Below, one piece after another: positions 9,614-20,860 of a stretch of 64,000 nt of DNA. Source of the DNA: Ursidibacter maritimus (GTDB lineage Bacteria; Pseudomonadota; Gammaproteobacteria; Enterobacterales; Pasteurellaceae); contig NZ_LEKN01000013.1 in assembly GCF_009761395.1 (NCBI RefSeq), forward strand, positions 310,001-374,000. Reading direction: 5' to 3'. The notes under the pieces were generated by a model, which was not told the DNA's origin, searched no databases, and saw nothing but the letters and a program-made list of their open reading frames with translations. A program made the translations under genes and the position numbers. The first letter of the stretch is position 1. Every line of letters begins with the position of its first letter.

Positions 9614-11932
9614 ATGACTGATTTACTCAATCACCACATCAGCCAAGTTATTGCTACAGAATTAGCGGTGCGTTCGGAGCAAATTTTTGCAGCTATCACA
9701 TTGCTTGATGAAGGCAATACCATTCCTTTTATTGCCCGCTATCGTAAAGAAGTAACAGGCGGATTAGACGACACCCAACTTCGTCATTTTGAAACCCGTT
9801 TAATTTATCTGCGAGAACTCAATGATCGTCGCCAAACCATTCTCAAATCTATTGAAGAACAGGGCAAACTGACCGATGAGTTACGTCAAAAAATTGAACA
9901 AACAGAAAGTAAAACCGAATTAGAAGATCTCTATTTACCTTATAAACCTAAACGCCGTACTCGTGGACAAATTGCGATTGAAGCTGGGTTAGAACCATTA
10001 GCCGATGGCCTTTGGAATGATCCGTCACAAACACCTGAAAACCTTGCAGAACAATATGTTGATGCTGAAAAAGGCGTTGCCGATGTGAAATCTGCCCTTG
10101 ATGGTGCGAGATATATTTTAATGGAACGTTTCTCGGAAGATGCGGAGCTACTTGCAAAACTTCGTCAATATCTCACCGCTAATGCGACTTTAGAAGCTAA
10201 AGTGATTGAAGGAAAAGAAACTGAAGGGGAAAAATTTCGTGATTATTTTGCCCACAGCGAACCATTTAAAAATGTGCCATCACATCGTGCATTAGCAATG
10301 TTCCGTGGGCGTAATGAAGGCATTTTATCACTGAGTTTAAATGCCGATCCTGAACAAGAAGAAGGTGTTCGCTCAAGTTATTGCGAAGAAATTATTCGTG
10401 AACATTTCGGGGTACAGCTTCACCAACAGCCTGCGGATAACTGGCGAGCTCAAGTGATCAGCTGGACTTGGAAAATCAAAGCCTTACTTCACCTGGAAAC
10501 AGAGCTAATGGCTACATTGCGTGAAAAAGCGGAAGAAGAAGCAATTGATGTTTTTGCTCGTAATCTTTCTGCTTTGTTGATGGCGGCTCCAGCAGGTGCA
10601 AGAAATACAATGGGGTTAGACCCCGGTTTGCGTACAGGGGTAAAAGTTGCTGTTGTCGATAACACAGGAAAACTGCTAAACACCTCTACCATTTATCCGC
10701 ATACAGCCGATCCTGTAAGAGCAGGGCAAACGCTCTACGCCTTAGGCAAAAAATATAATGTCGATTTAATTGCGATCGGAAATGGTACAGCCTCTCGTGA
10801 AACAGAACGTTTTGCCAAAGATATTATTAAGCAAGCAGTAGATTGGAAACCGCAAACCGTTGTGGTGAGTGAAGCGGGGGCATCGGTTTATTCTGCTTCT
10901 GAGCTGGCAGCAAATGAATTTCCTGATTTAGATGTCTCTTTGCGTGGGGCGGTATCCATTGCTCGCCGCTTGCAAGACCCTTTGGCTGAGCTAGTAAAAA
11001 TTGAACCTAAAGCTATTGGGGTGGGGCAATATCAACACGATGTAAATCAATCACAACTTGCTCGTAAATTAGATGCGGTGGTTGAAGATTGCGTAAATGC
11101 GGTAGGGGTTGATTTGAATACCGCCTCTGCACCACTACTTGCTCGTGTGGCAGGAATGAGCAAAACCCTTGCTCAAAATATTGTGGCATATCGTGATGAA
11201 AATGGACGTTTTGAAAGCCGTTCTGACCTGAAAAAAGTAGCTCGTTTAGGGCCAAAAGCCTTTGAGCAATGTGCAGGCTTTATGCGAATTTTAGGTGGAA
11301 AGAACCCGCTTGATGCCTCAAGCGTTCACCCTGAAGCTTACCCAGTGGTTGAGAAAATTTTACAAGCGACATCATCAACCCTGAGTGAATTGATGGGTAA
11401 TTCAACTAAAATTCATAGCCTAAATGCCCAAAATTTTGTTGATGAAAAATTTGGTTTACCGACGGTCAATGATATTTTCAAAGAACTTGAAAAACCAGGG
11501 CGAGATCCTCGAGGGGAATTTAAAACCGCCACTTTTATGGACGGTGTAGAAGAAATCAGCGATTTGAAAGTAGGAATGATTTTAGAAGGAACGGTAACTA
11601 ACGTCACTAACTTCGGGGCATTTGTCGATATTGGGGTACATCAAGATGGCTTAGTGCATATTTCAATGCTGTCTGACAGTTTTGTGGAAGACCCTCACAA
11701 AGTAGTTAAAACAGGCGATGTCGTGAAGGTAAAAGTGCTAGAAGTTGATGCTCCACGCAAACGCATCGCCTTAACAATGCGTTTAGACGATAAACCGATG
11801 GATAAAACCGACCAAACAAGCGGTCAGATTCGCAAAAAATTTGACAAATCAGACCGCTTTAATGCTCAGAAAGAGAGTCAATCTTTTGGAAATAATGCCT
11901 TTGCCGATGCGTTGAAAGGTTGGAAAAAATAA
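9614..11932 (+). CDS. tex: Tex, RNA-binding transcription accessory protein
   Basis: A 772-residue cytoplasmic nucleic-acid-binding protein of the Tex family, bacterial relatives of Spt6. Domains in order: helical N-terminal region, YqgF/RNase H-like domain ([16 protein letters not shown] near 336), helix-hairpin-helix pair ([14 protein letters not shown] near 500) and a C-terminal S1 domain ([17 protein letters not shown] near 660). Start is supported by AAGGAAATTCA before the ATG. The last ~50 residues form a polar tail, part of which is encoded by two inverted uptake signal sequences (11818-11859), an unusual insertion of uptake DNA into a coding tail. Confidence 0.95.
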   Translation: MTDLLNHHISQVIATELAVRSEQIFAAITLLDEGNTIPFIARYRKEVTGGLDDTQLRHFETRLIYLRELNDRRQTILKSIEEQGKLTDELRQKIEQTESKTELEDLYLPYKPKRRTRGQIAIEAGLEPLADGLWNDPSQTPENLAEQYVDAEKGVADVKSALDGARYILMERFSEDAELLAKLRQYLTANATLEAKVIEGKETEGEKFRDYFAHSEPFKNVPSHRALAMFRGRNEGILSLSLNADPEQEEGVRSSYCEEIIREHFGVQLHQQPADNWRAQVISWTWKIKALLHLETELMATLREKAEEEAIDVFARNLSALLMAAPAGARNTMGLDPGLRTGVKVAVVDNTGKLLNTSTIYPHTADPVRAGQTLYALGKKYNVDLIAIGNGTASRETERFAKDIIKQAVDWKPQTVVVSEAGASVYSASELAANEFPDLDVSLRGAVSIARRLQDPLAELVKIEPKAIGVGQYQHDVNQSQLARKLDAVVEDCVNAVGVDLNTASAPLLARVAGMSKTLAQNIVAYRDENGRFESRSDLKKVARLGPKAFEQCAGFMRILGGKNPLDASSVHPEAYPVVEKILQATSSTLSELMGNSTKIHSLNAQNFVDEKFGLPTVNDIFKELEKPGRDPRGEFKTATFMDGVEEISDLKVGMILEGTVTNVTNFGAFVDIGVHQDGLVHISMLSDSFVEDPHKVVKTGDVVKVKVLEVDAPRKRIALTMRLDDKPMDKTDQTSGQIRKKFDKSDRFNAQKESQSFGNNAFADALKGWKK

Positions 11933-11956
11933 CCGCTAAAAATAGTGAGATAAACT

Positions 11957-11992
11957 AATGGCGAACTAAATAAAATAGTTCGCCATTTTTAT
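11957..11992 (+). terminator. intrinsic terminator of tex
   Basis: Perfect 12-bp stem (AATGGCGAACTA / TAGTTCGCCATT) with a 7-base loop followed by a T-rich tract, 25 bases after the tex stop codon. Confidence 0.9.
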
Positions 11993-12001
11993 TTTAATTT
12001 A

Positions 12002-12017
12002 AGGCAAACGTTTGCTT
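12002..12017. promoter_or_regulatory. PurR operator of purT
   Basis: AGGCAAACGTTTGCTT fits the PurR consensus ANGCAAACGTTTNCNT at every fixed position. It sits just before a -10 element, so PurR with hypoxanthine or guanine would block RNA polymerase. Confidence 0.9.
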
Positions 12018-12020
12018 TGC

Positions 12021-12026
12021 TATAAT
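12021..12026 (+). promoter_or_regulatory. -10 element of the purT promoter
   Basis: TATAAT lies three bases after the PurR operator and 32 bases before the purT ATG. The -35 region 17 bases upstream is poor, so the assignment rests on the perfect -10 and the overlapping operator. Confidence 0.65.
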
Positions 12027-12058
12027 AGGCTCAAATTTTTCTAACAGAGGAACACAAT

Positions 12059-13240
12059 ATGACAACAATCGGCACTCCCCTTACTCCCAAAGCAACTAAA
12101 GTAATGATGCTCGGTTCTGGTGAACTGGGCAAAGAAGTTGTGATTGAATTACAACGTTTAGGCGTTGAAGTCATTGCGGTTGATCGCTATGAAAATGCCC
12201 CTGCTCAACAAGTTGCTCATCGAGCTTACACCATTTCAATGCTGGACGGAAAAGCTTTGCGTGACCTGATCGAGAAAGAAAAACCCGATTTTATCGTGCC
12301 CGAAGTGGAAGCGATTGCAACGGATACATTAGTGGAATTAGAACAAGAAGGTTATAACGTTATCCCAACTGCGAAAGCGACTAAGCTCACAATGAACCGA
12401 GAAGGCATCCGCCGTTTAGCTTCAGAAGAATTAGGTCTAAAAACTTCTCCATATCGTTTTGTCGATAACCTTGAACAGTTTAAACAAGCGGTGGCAGAAA
12501 TTGGTATTCCTTGTGTGGTTAAGCCTATTATGTCGTCATCAGGGCATGGACAAAGTGTCATCAAATCAGACGCTGATATTCAAAAGGCTTGGAATTATGC
12601 ACAGCAAGGCGGCCGTGCAGGCGGTGGACGTGTTATTGTGGAAGGATTCATTAAATTTGATTATGAAATCTCTTTACTCACTGTGCGCCATATTCACGGA
12701 ACATCATTCCTTGCACCAATCGGTCATATCCAAATTGATGGTGACTATCGTGAGTCTTGGCAGCCACAAGCGATGTCAGAGATTGCGTTGAAAAGAGCAC
12801 AAGAAGTGGCAGAAAAAATTACCACCGCATTAGGCGGACGCGGTATTTTTGGTGTGGAACTCTTTATTTGTGGCGATGAGGTGATCTTTAATGAAGTTTC
12901 GCCACGTCCACACGATACTGGAATGGTTACGCTCATTTCACAAGAATTATCAGAATTTGCCCTTCACGCTCGTGCTATTTTAGGCTTACCAATTCCTGAA
13001 ATTTCGTTGATTAGCCCATCAGCATCTAAAGCTGTTGTGGTTGAAGGAAAATCAACACAGGTTACTTTTGGTAATTTAGCGAATGTCCTCGCAGAACCAC
13101 ATACGAATATTCGCTTATTCGGTAAAGGAGAAGTGAATGGACACCGCCGTTTAGGCGTAATTCTTGCTCGTGATGAAAGTGTGGAAAAGGCGTTAGAAAA
13201 AGCACGCCGAGCTTATGATAAGTTAGAAGTGGATTTATAA
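12059..13240 (+). CDS. purT: formate-dependent GAR transformylase PurT
   Basis: Phosphoribosylglycinamide formyltransferase 2, which makes formyl-GAR from GAR, formate and ATP in purine synthesis. The 393-residue ATP-grasp protein shows the N-terminal GSGELGKEV motif (~18-26), the ATP-binding stretch [14 protein letters not shown] (~153-166) and the metal-binding [15 protein letters not shown] (~280-294). Length matches E. coli PurT (392). AGAGGAACACAAT places a ribosome site before the ATG. PurR regulation is predicted from the operator upstream. Formate is available in fermenting cells, consistent with grcA in this window, but that link is inference. Confidence 0.97.
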   Translation: MTTIGTPLTPKATKVMMLGSGELGKEVVIELQRLGVEVIAVDRYENAPAQQVAHRAYTISMLDGKALRDLIEKEKPDFIVPEVEAIATDTLVELEQEGYNVIPTAKATKLTMNREGIRRLASEELGLKTSPYRFVDNLEQFKQAVAEIGIPCVVKPIMSSSGHGQSVIKSDADIQKAWNYAQQGGRAGGGRVIVEGFIKFDYEISLLTVRHIHGTSFLAPIGHIQIDGDYRESWQPQAMSEIALKRAQEVAEKITTALGGRGIFGVELFICGDEVIFNEVSPRPHDTGMVTLISQELSEFALHARAILGLPIPEISLISPSASKAVVVEGKSTQVTFGNLANVLAEPHTNIRLFGKGEVNGHRRLGVILARDESVEKALEKARRAYDKLEVDL

Positions 13241-13260
13241 TTGAATACTTTATAGATAAG

Positions 13261-13295
13261 AAAAACCGCTCACTTTATCAGTAAGCGGTTTTTTT
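13261..13295. terminator. bidirectional terminator between purT and eno
   Basis: AAAAACCGCT and AGCGGTTTTT form a 10-bp stem with T runs on both strands, between convergent purT and eno. The right arm contains the uptake-signal core AAGCGGT. Confidence 0.88.
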
Positions 13296-13319
13296 ATAGT
13301 AAAGTAACTAAAGCTTTAA

Positions 13320-14651
<1,332 letters not shown>

Positions 14652-14809
14652 TTAAGAGTTAATATGGAAAACTTGTATATAGTAATGGGATTTTGCTATT
14701 TTGTCTTGCGAAAAAATGCCATACTGCACAAAAAGTAAAAGTAATTTGATCCGAATAGGTAATTTTAGGGCAAAATAGACATATTCACTTTAAAGAGAAA
14801 AACAGTACT

Positions 14810-15496
14810 ATGAATGAGTCATCATTATTAAAATGTATCAATATCAATAAATTTTACCAAGAAGGCGATAATGCAACTCAAGTGTTAAAAAACGTCTCCT
14901 TTTCAATGGATAGAGGTGAGCTTGTAGCGATTGTTGGCAGTTCTGGTTCCGGCAAAAGTACCCTTCTCCACACGCTAGGTGGCTTAGATCAGCCTAGCGA
15001 AGGGGAGGTTTTTATAAATGGACAATCCTTACAACAACTGAGTAGCAATGCACTTGCCAAATTACGCAATCAGCATCTAGGTTTCGTTTACCAATTTCAT
15101 CATTTAATGGCGGATTTTACTGCACTAGAAAATGTAATGATGCCGATGCTAATTGGTCAGCAAAATAAAAATGAAGCCAAAGATCGTGCGGAAAAAATGC
15201 TACAAGCGGTAGGATTATCTCATCGAATTACACATCGTCCGTCTGCTTTATCAGGTGGTGAACGCCAACGTGTTGCAATTGCTCGTGCGTTAGTTAATAA
15301 CCCTTCATTAGTTCTTGCCGATGAGCCAACAGGTAATTTAGACCAAAAAACCACTGAAAGCATTTTTGAGTTAATTAAACGTCTTAACCAAGAACAACAA
15401 ATCGCATTTTTATTAGTTACCCACGATCTAAACCTCGCGAATAAACTTAACCGCCGTTTGATTATGCAAGATGGCGTATTACGAGAGGCGGAATAA
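14810..15496 (+). CDS. lolD: lipoprotein-releasing ABC transporter ATPase LolD
   Basis: ATP-binding subunit of LolCDE, which extracts outer-membrane lipoproteins from the inner membrane and hands them to LolA. The 228-residue protein has Walker [10 protein letters not shown] (~44-52), the LolD-type motif [20 protein letters not shown] (~92-111), signature [15 protein letters not shown] (~146-160) and Walker [13 protein letters not shown] (~167-178). Its TAA shares one base with the lolE ATG (TAATG), so the two are translationally coupled. A lolC gene does not precede it, unlike in E. coli. Confidence 0.96.
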   Translation: MNESSLLKCININKFYQEGDNATQVLKNVSFSMDRGELVAIVGSSGSGKSTLLHTLGGLDQPSEGEVFINGQSLQQLSSNALAKLRNQHLGFVYQFHHLMADFTALENVMMPMLIGQQNKNEAKDRAEKMLQAVGLSHRITHRPSALSGGERQRVAIARALVNNPSLVLADEPTGNLDQKTTESIFELIKRLNQEQQIAFLLVTHDLNLANKLNRRLIMQDGVLREAE

Positions 15497-16746
15497 TGAG
15501 TACTCCATTTTTTATCAGCTGGCGTTATCAACGTGGCAAACAAAAAAACCGTTTAGTATCGCTAATTTCCCTATTTTCAAGTATTGGCATTGCTCTCGGC
15601 GTTGCCGTTTTAATTATTGGGTTAAGTGCTATGAATGGCTTTGAACGAGAGCTTAACCAACGAGTACTCTCGGTTGTACCGCACGCAGAACTGAAAACCG
15701 TTACGAATGATGGAACTAACTTGTTAAAGAATGGTTTTACACTAGAAAAAATTGTAAAAGATAACCCAAATGTTACCGCTACATCGCCTTTTGTAAGTTT
15801 TACGGGCTTAATTGAAAATGGCTCACAGCTAAAAATTGCTCAAGTGCGTGGGGTCGATCCTGTTAAACAAGATCAAGTGAGTGCCTTAGGGCAATTTATT
15901 CCTAACGAACAATGGCAGCAGTTTCATCAACAAGGTGGGCTAGTTATTGGTGCTGGTATCGCTCGTGATCTTGGTGTTGAAGTCGGTGATGAAGTAACCT
16001 TACTCTTACCTCAGCCAACCGAAGATGGAAAGTTATCGCAACCGCTACGTTTCAGCCTTGATGTTACAGGGATCTTACGTCTAGACGGACAATTAGATCA
16101 CAGTTACGCTTTACTACCATTAAGCAAAGCACAAGAATTACTTGAACTCGAGACAGATCAATTCTCTGGTATTGAGATGGCAGTGAAGCATCCTTTCGAA
16201 GTCAGAAATTTGACTTTTCCTGAACTTACTAACTATCCTCAGCCACTTTATCTACATACTTGGATAGACAAATTTGGTTATATGTATAACGATATTCAGC
16301 TCATCCGCACAGTGATGTACATTGCAATGGTTCTCGTGATTGGTGTCGCTTGTTTTAATATCATTTCCACCTTAGTGATGGCGGTTAAAGATAAACAAGG
16401 GGATATTGCTATTCAACGCACACTAGGGGCGAATAACCGTTTTATTCAGCAGATATTTCTTTGGTATGGCTTAATTTCAGGAATGAAAGGCGCATTATTT
16501 GGGGTGATGTTGGGTGTATCTGTTGCTTTAAATCTCACCGCTATCATCAAGGGAATCGAGAGTCTTATAGGATCAAAACTGCTCTCTGACGGCATCTATT
16601 TTATTGATTTTCTACCGAGTGAAATCCATTGGTTAGATATTGTGTGGGTACTACTAGCAACTATTATCTTGAGTTTGCTTGCAAGTTTATACCCCGCTAT
16701 TCGTGCATCAAAATTAGAACCTGCTAAAGTATTAAGCGGGCACTGA
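15496..16746 (+). CDS. lolE: lipoprotein-releasing ABC transporter permease LolE
   Basis: 416-residue inner-membrane subunit of LolCDE with four transmembrane segments (one near residue 25-50, three in the last ~150 residues) and a large periplasmic domain between the first and second. The N-terminal region VSLISLFSSIGIALGVAVLI followed by GLSAMNGFERELN is typical and nearer to E. coli LolE than LolC. The C-terminal FtsX-type fold carries the coupling helix motif DIAIQRTLGA. lolC is not adjacent; either it lies elsewhere, as in H. influenzae, or a single protein serves both roles. Confidence 0.92.
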   Translation: MSTPFFISWRYQRGKQKNRLVSLISLFSSIGIALGVAVLIIGLSAMNGFERELNQRVLSVVPHAELKTVTNDGTNLLKNGFTLEKIVKDNPNVTATSPFVSFTGLIENGSQLKIAQVRGVDPVKQDQVSALGQFIPNEQWQQFHQQGGLVIGAGIARDLGVEVGDEVTLLLPQPTEDGKLSQPLRFSLDVTGILRLDGQLDHSYALLPLSKAQELLELETDQFSGIEMAVKHPFEVRNLTFPELTNYPQPLYLHTWIDKFGYMYNDIQLIRTVMYIAMVLVIGVACFNIISTLVMAVKDKQGDIAIQRTLGANNRFIQQIFLWYGLISGMKGALFGVMLGVSVALNLTAIIKGIESLIGSKLLSDGIYFIDFLPSEIHWLDIVWVLLATIILSLLASLYPAIRASKLEPAKVLSGH

Positions 16747-16768
16747 TAAAATATACTTCATAAAACAA

Positions 16769-16797
16769 AAAACGGTCGATAATTCGACCGTTTTGTA
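16769..16797. terminator. bidirectional terminator between lolE and the carboxylate transporter
   Basis: AAAACGGTCG / CGACCGTTTT stem of 10 bp with a 6-base loop and T-rich flanks on both strands, between convergent genes. Confidence 0.88.
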
Positions 16798-16811
16798 ACA
16801 AAACCTAGCCA

Positions 16812-18200
16812 TTATAGCCAGAATAGATATCCATAAGTTGCAATAACAAAAATACAGATTAAGTTAAGCCAGAAACCTGCCTTAACCATTTCACTTTGTT
16901 TCACTTCACCCGTACCAAACACAATCGCATTTGGCGGTGTTGCCACTGGTAGCATAAAGGCACAAGACGCACCTAAACCGATAATTAAAGCTAATCCAAC
17001 CGGTGGCATATTTAGTGCTTGAGCAATAGAGATGAAGATTGGTACAAGTAAAGCTGCACTTGCTGTATTTGAAGTAAATTCGGTTAAGAAAATAATAAAT
17101 GCAGCAACAATTAAGCCGATCAAGTAGAAATGGCCACCTTCAATCATAAAGACGATACCATCTGCCATTACCTTACTTGCGCCTGTTTTACCTAAAACAG
17201 CACTTAAAGTTAAACCTCCACCAAAAAGCATCAACACGCCCCACTCTGTATTTTCTTGGATTTGATCCCAATTTACGACACGAGTTACACAAAGTAATAC
17301 TGCTGCGAATAACGCAACGATACTGTCAAAACTACCGATACTTTTCACGCCTAAAACACTTGAAATGAGAGGGTTTAGCGTGCTACTAAATACCCAACAA
17401 AGTGCAATAGTAACAAAGATAACAAGCGTAGTAATACGACTACGATTTAATTCAATTTTTTCAAAATTAAATTCAAATTTTTGATTTAGATTCGGTTTAA
17501 ATACGACATATAAAATTGCTAACATCAATGGCATCAAAATAATCATAATCGGTAAGCCATAACCTAACCAATCCGCAAAGGTTAAATTTAAGTTTGACGC
17601 CACAATCGCATTTGGTGGGCTACCAACTAATGTTCCCATTCCACCAATACTTGCACTATATGCAATTCCTAATAACACGAATACATAAGTATTGTGATGT
17701 GCATTTTTATCTAATTTGCTTAATACTCCCATTGCGAGTGGTAACATCATCGCTGCTGTTGCAGTATTACTAATCCACATTGAAAGCAATGCAGTAGCTG
17801 CAAAGAGATAAATAACTGCTAATGAAAGTTTACCTCTTGCCATTGCCATAATTTTATTCGCAATCATTCGATCTAATTGCTGAATATGCAATGCCGTTGC
17901 TAAGGCAAAACCACCAAAGAATAAGAAAATTGTTGGATCTGCAAAAGTTGCTAAGGCTTCTTTAGAACTGACCAACCCTAATCCAATAGATAGAATAGGC
18001 ACAAGTAACGCAGTGATAGTAACGTGTAGCGCTTCTGTAAGCCACAACACGGCAACAAAGGCCAATAAAGCTAAACCTTTATTTGCCATTGGCTCAAAAG
18101 GTAAAAAAGCAATAAGTGCGAAAAATAAGATAATATCAACGAGAAGAATAACCCCATTTCTGAAGGTTTTCGTATCATTTAGAACTTGGTTTGAAGACAT
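16812..18200 (-). CDS. DASS-family (SLC13/INDY) sodium:carboxylate symporter
   Basis: A 462-residue inner-membrane transporter with about eleven hydrophobic segments and the two signature SNT motifs of the divalent anion:Na+ symporter family: ISNTATAAMMLP near residue 145 and TSNTASAALLVP near 375, each in a re-entrant loop that binds substrate and sodium in VcINDY. Related Haemophilus proteins carry C4-dicarboxylates or citrate; the exact substrate cannot be read from the sequence. It has its own promoter region and a hairpin upstream that isolates it from the ABC exporter. Confidence 0.88.
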   Translation of the reverse strand: MSSNQVLNDTKTFRNGVILLVDIILFFALIAFLPFEPMANKGLALLAFVAVLWLTEALHVTITALLVPILSIGLGLVSSKEALATFADPTIFLFFGGFALATALHIQQLDRMIANKIMAMARGKLSLAVIYLFAATALLSMWISNTATAAMMLPLAMGVLSKLDKNAHHNTYVFVLLGIAYSASIGGMGTLVGSPPNAIVASNLNLTFADWLGYGLPIMIILMPLMLAILYVVFKPNLNQKFEFNFEKIELNRSRITTLVIFVTIALCWVFSSTLNPLISSVLGVKSIGSFDSIVALFAAVLLCVTRVVNWDQIQENTEWGVLMLFGGGLTLSAVLGKTGASKVMADGIVFMIEGGHFYLIGLIVAAFIIFLTEFTSNTASAALLVPIFISIAQALNMPPVGLALIIGLGASCAFMLPVATPPNAIVFGTGEVKQSEMVKAGFWLNLICIFVIATYGYLFWL

Positions 18201-18309
18201 AAATCACCCACAACATCAGAATAAATATCTCGGCAATATAACAAAACTGTCAAAGATTAACACAAGCAAATGATGAAACTGTGAATAAGCTCACAAATTT
18301 TTAACAAAT

Positions 18310-18363
18310 AAGCGGTAAGATTTTCCGTATTTTTTGCAAAATAACGCTCAAATCTTACCGCTT
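18310..18363 (-). terminator. uptake-signal dyad terminator after the ABC exporter
   Basis: Perfect 14-bp inverted repeat AAGCGGTAAGATTT / AAATCTTACCGCTT separated by 26 bases. Each arm contains an uptake-signal core. It follows the stop codon of the exporter gene. Confidence 0.6.
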
Positions 18364-18392
18364 GTAATAGAAACCTAACTTAAATAAAGACC

Positions 18393-20228
18393 CTATTCAG
18401 GCAAAAATCCCCCGCTTTGATGAGCCCATAATTTTGCATAAACCCCATTCAGTTTTAGTAAATCTTCATGGGTGCCTTGCTCAACAATTTCCCCTTTGTC
18501 TAACACAATGAGCCTATCCATTTCCATGATAGTCGATAGACGGTGAGCAATCGCAACGACGGTTTTTCCTTCCATTAGATCAGTTAGATTTTCTTGAATT
18601 GCTACTTCTACTTCAGAATCTAACGCACTGGTTGCTTCATCAAGTAATAAAATTGGAGCATCTTTTAGCATTACTCGTGCAATCGCAATACGCTGACGCT
18701 GTCCGCCAGATAATTTCACACCACGTTCACCAACGTGAGCATCATAGCCTGTTCGTCCTTTAGAATCCGAAAGATGCGGAATAAAATCTGTTGCCGATGC
18801 ACGAGCAACGGCATCAATCATCTCTTCTTCCGTTGCTGTTGGGCGACCATAAAGTAAATTTTCTCGAATAGAACGATGTAAAAGTGAAGTATCTTGGGTA
18901 ACTAACCCAATTTGCGAGCGTAAGCTCTCTTGTGTCACGTGACGAACATTTTGGCCATCAATTTCAATCGAGCCATTTTGTACATCATAAAAACGTAATA
19001 ACAAATTTGTTAAGGTTGATTTACCCGCACCACTTCGCCCAACTAACCCCACTTTCTCTCCTGCTTTAATATGTAAATCAAAACCTTTGAGTAATGGTTT
19101 AGTTTCACTATATGCGAAATCAACTTGTTTAAAGTGAATGTCGCCACTTTCTACCTTTAATGGTTTAGCATCTTTGTCATCCACAATAGAATGCGGCTTT
19201 GATAACGTTTCCATTCCATCTTGTACTGTGCCAATATGTTCAAATAAGCGAGCAAATTCCCACATTATCCATTGCGAAAACCCTTTAAGACGGAGTGCCA
19301 AAGCCAATGATGTCGCAATTGCCCCTGCGGTCACAATACTGTCCGCCCATAGCCAAATACCGATTGCAGACGAAAAAATCACAAGAGCAATCGAATTGAT
19401 GTAGGTTAAAGTATCAATGAGGGTTACTAAACGCATCTGTTTATGCACTGTTACCATAAATTCTTCCATTGACTCCTTAACATAGCCAGACTCACGTTGT
19501 CCGTGAGAAAAGAGCTTAACGGTAGCAATGTTGGAATACGCATCAGTGATTCTCCCCGTCATTAAGCTACGAGCGTCAGATTGTTCTTGCGAAGCCTTAC
19601 TTAAACGAGGAACGAAGTAGTAGATACTACCACTCATAATGACAATCCATAACGTAAATGGCAGTAACAATAATGCATCAAACTGCAATAAAATAACGCT
19701 TGAAGTAATTAAATAAACGACCACATAGGTAATCATTTCAACAAAAGTCATTATCACATCACGAACCGCCAATGCCGTTTGCATTACTTTTGCTGAAACT
19801 CTGCCTGCAAATTCATTCTGGTAGAACGCCATACTTTGCCCAAGCATTGAACGATGGAAATTCCAACGTAACCGCATTGGCATAACACCTTGCATTGTTT
19901 GGAAACGAACGCTTGAGTATAAGAAAGTCGCAATCATACCAATGAAGAAAATGAACAGCATAAAGAGCATTGAATGCCATTCTTTTGCGAATAATTCTGC
20001 TGGGGAATATTTACCAATCCAATCCACAATTTCGCCGACAAACTGGAAAAGAAGTGCATCAATCACACCACAAATGATGCTAAAAAAGATTGCGATCAGT
20101 AAATATAAGCGAAACCCTTTAGTTGTGCCCAGAATAAAAGGCAATAACTTCCCTTTTGGTGTTTTAGGTTGCTGATCAGGGTAAGGATCTACTCGGCTCT
20201 CAAACCAAGTAAATAATTTATCAAACAT
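18393..20228 (-). CDS. ABC exporter, fused membrane and ATPase domains
   Basis: A 611-residue half-transporter: six transmembrane segments over roughly residues 35-330 (ABC type-1 fold), then a nucleotide-binding domain with Walker A VGRSGAGKST (~400), Q-loop GLVTQDTSLLHRS (~440), signature LSGGQRQRIAIARV (~508) and Walker B ILLLDEATSALDS (~528), with the switch His in VAIAHRLST. It should act as a homodimer exporting a lipid, drug or peptide. The substrate is unknown. MsbA and CydCD are less likely because the N-terminus and spacing differ. It lies between luxS and the DASS gene, each bounded by hairpins. Confidence 0.85.
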   Translation of the reverse strand: MFDKLFTWFESRVDPYPDQQPKTPKGKLLPFILGTTKGFRLYLLIAIFFSIICGVIDALLFQFVGEIVDWIGKYSPAELFAKEWHSMLFMLFIFFIGMIATFLYSSVRFQTMQGVMPMRLRWNFHRSMLGQSMAFYQNEFAGRVSAKVMQTALAVRDVIMTFVEMITYVVVYLITSSVILLQFDALLLLPFTLWIVIMSGSIYYFVPRLSKASQEQSDARSLMTGRITDAYSNIATVKLFSHGQRESGYVKESMEEFMVTVHKQMRLVTLIDTLTYINSIALVIFSSAIGIWLWADSIVTAGAIATSLALALRLKGFSQWIMWEFARLFEHIGTVQDGMETLSKPHSIVDDKDAKPLKVESGDIHFKQVDFAYSETKPLLKGFDLHIKAGEKVGLVGRSGAGKSTLTNLLLRFYDVQNGSIEIDGQNVRHVTQESLRSQIGLVTQDTSLLHRSIRENLLYGRPTATEEEMIDAVARASATDFIPHLSDSKGRTGYDAHVGERGVKLSGGQRQRIAIARVMLKDAPILLLDEATSALDSEVEVAIQENLTDLMEGKTVVAIAHRLSTIMEMDRLIVLDKGEIVEQGTHEDLLKLNGVYAKLWAHQSGGFLPE

Positions 20229-20252
20229 TGATTTTCCTTAAAATAAAAAAGT

Positions 20253-20306
20253 AAGCGGTCAATTTTGAAGAATAATTTGCAAAAAACTCCTCAAAACCGA
20301 CCGCTT
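20253..20306 (-). terminator. uptake-signal dyad terminator after luxS
   Basis: AAGCGGTC and GACCGCTT flank partly paired TTTTGA/TCAAAA segments in a ~54-base dyad just past the luxS stop codon. Confidence 0.55.
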
Positions 20307-20320
20307 TCAAAATGAAGTAA

Positions 20321-20830
20321 TTATGGATTTAGCAATTCATCATCTAATGCTAAATCTTCATTGCAGTTAATAGCAATAGGTTGCTTTAACACGTTGCGTG
20401 CAATCTCGTGTGCTTGTGCAAGTGAATGCTCTTTATAAGAACCACATTGAAATTCATTCAATTCAGGAATTTTTGACTCATCTGGCACTTTATTTAGGAC
20501 ATCGTGCATTGAATTTGTCCACGCTTTAGCCACTTCTTCAGCTGTTGGCTGCCCAATCAGTGACATATAGAACCCTGTTCGACAACCCATTGGTGAAATA
20601 TCAATGATTTCGACAGTGTCACTATTAAGGTGATCACGCATAAAACCTGCGAATAAATGTTCCATCGTGTGAATACCGTGTGCAGTTAAAATATCAATGT
20701 TTGGACGAACAAAACGTAAATCGAAAACCGTAATAGTATCCCCTTTTGGTGTTGTCATTGTTTTGGCAACACGCACTGCTGGTGCATTCATTCGCGTGTG
20801 ATCAACTTTGAAACTATCTAATAATGGCAT
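20321..20830 (-). CDS. luxS: S-ribosylhomocysteine lyase LuxS
   Basis: Metalloenzyme that splits S-ribosylhomocysteine into homocysteine and DPD, the precursor of autoinducer-2. The 169-residue protein has metal ligands in the HTMEH motif (residues ~54-58) and the Cys of [11 protein letters not shown] (~127), plus the conserved start [14 protein letters not shown]. Length is normal. It stands alone between hairpins, with no Lsr uptake genes in the window, so it may serve methyl-cycle recycling as well as signalling. Confidence 0.97.
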   Translation of the reverse strand: MPLLDSFKVDHTRMNAPAVRVAKTMTTPKGDTITVFDLRFVRPNIDILTAHGIHTMEHLFAGFMRDHLNSDTVEIIDISPMGCRTGFYMSLIGQPTAEEVAKAWTNSMHDVLNKVPDESKIPELNEFQCGSYKEHSLAQAHEIARNVLKQPIAINCNEDLALDDELLNP

Positions 20831-20860
20831 TTTTTACTCCTAATTTAATTCTCTTGATTG

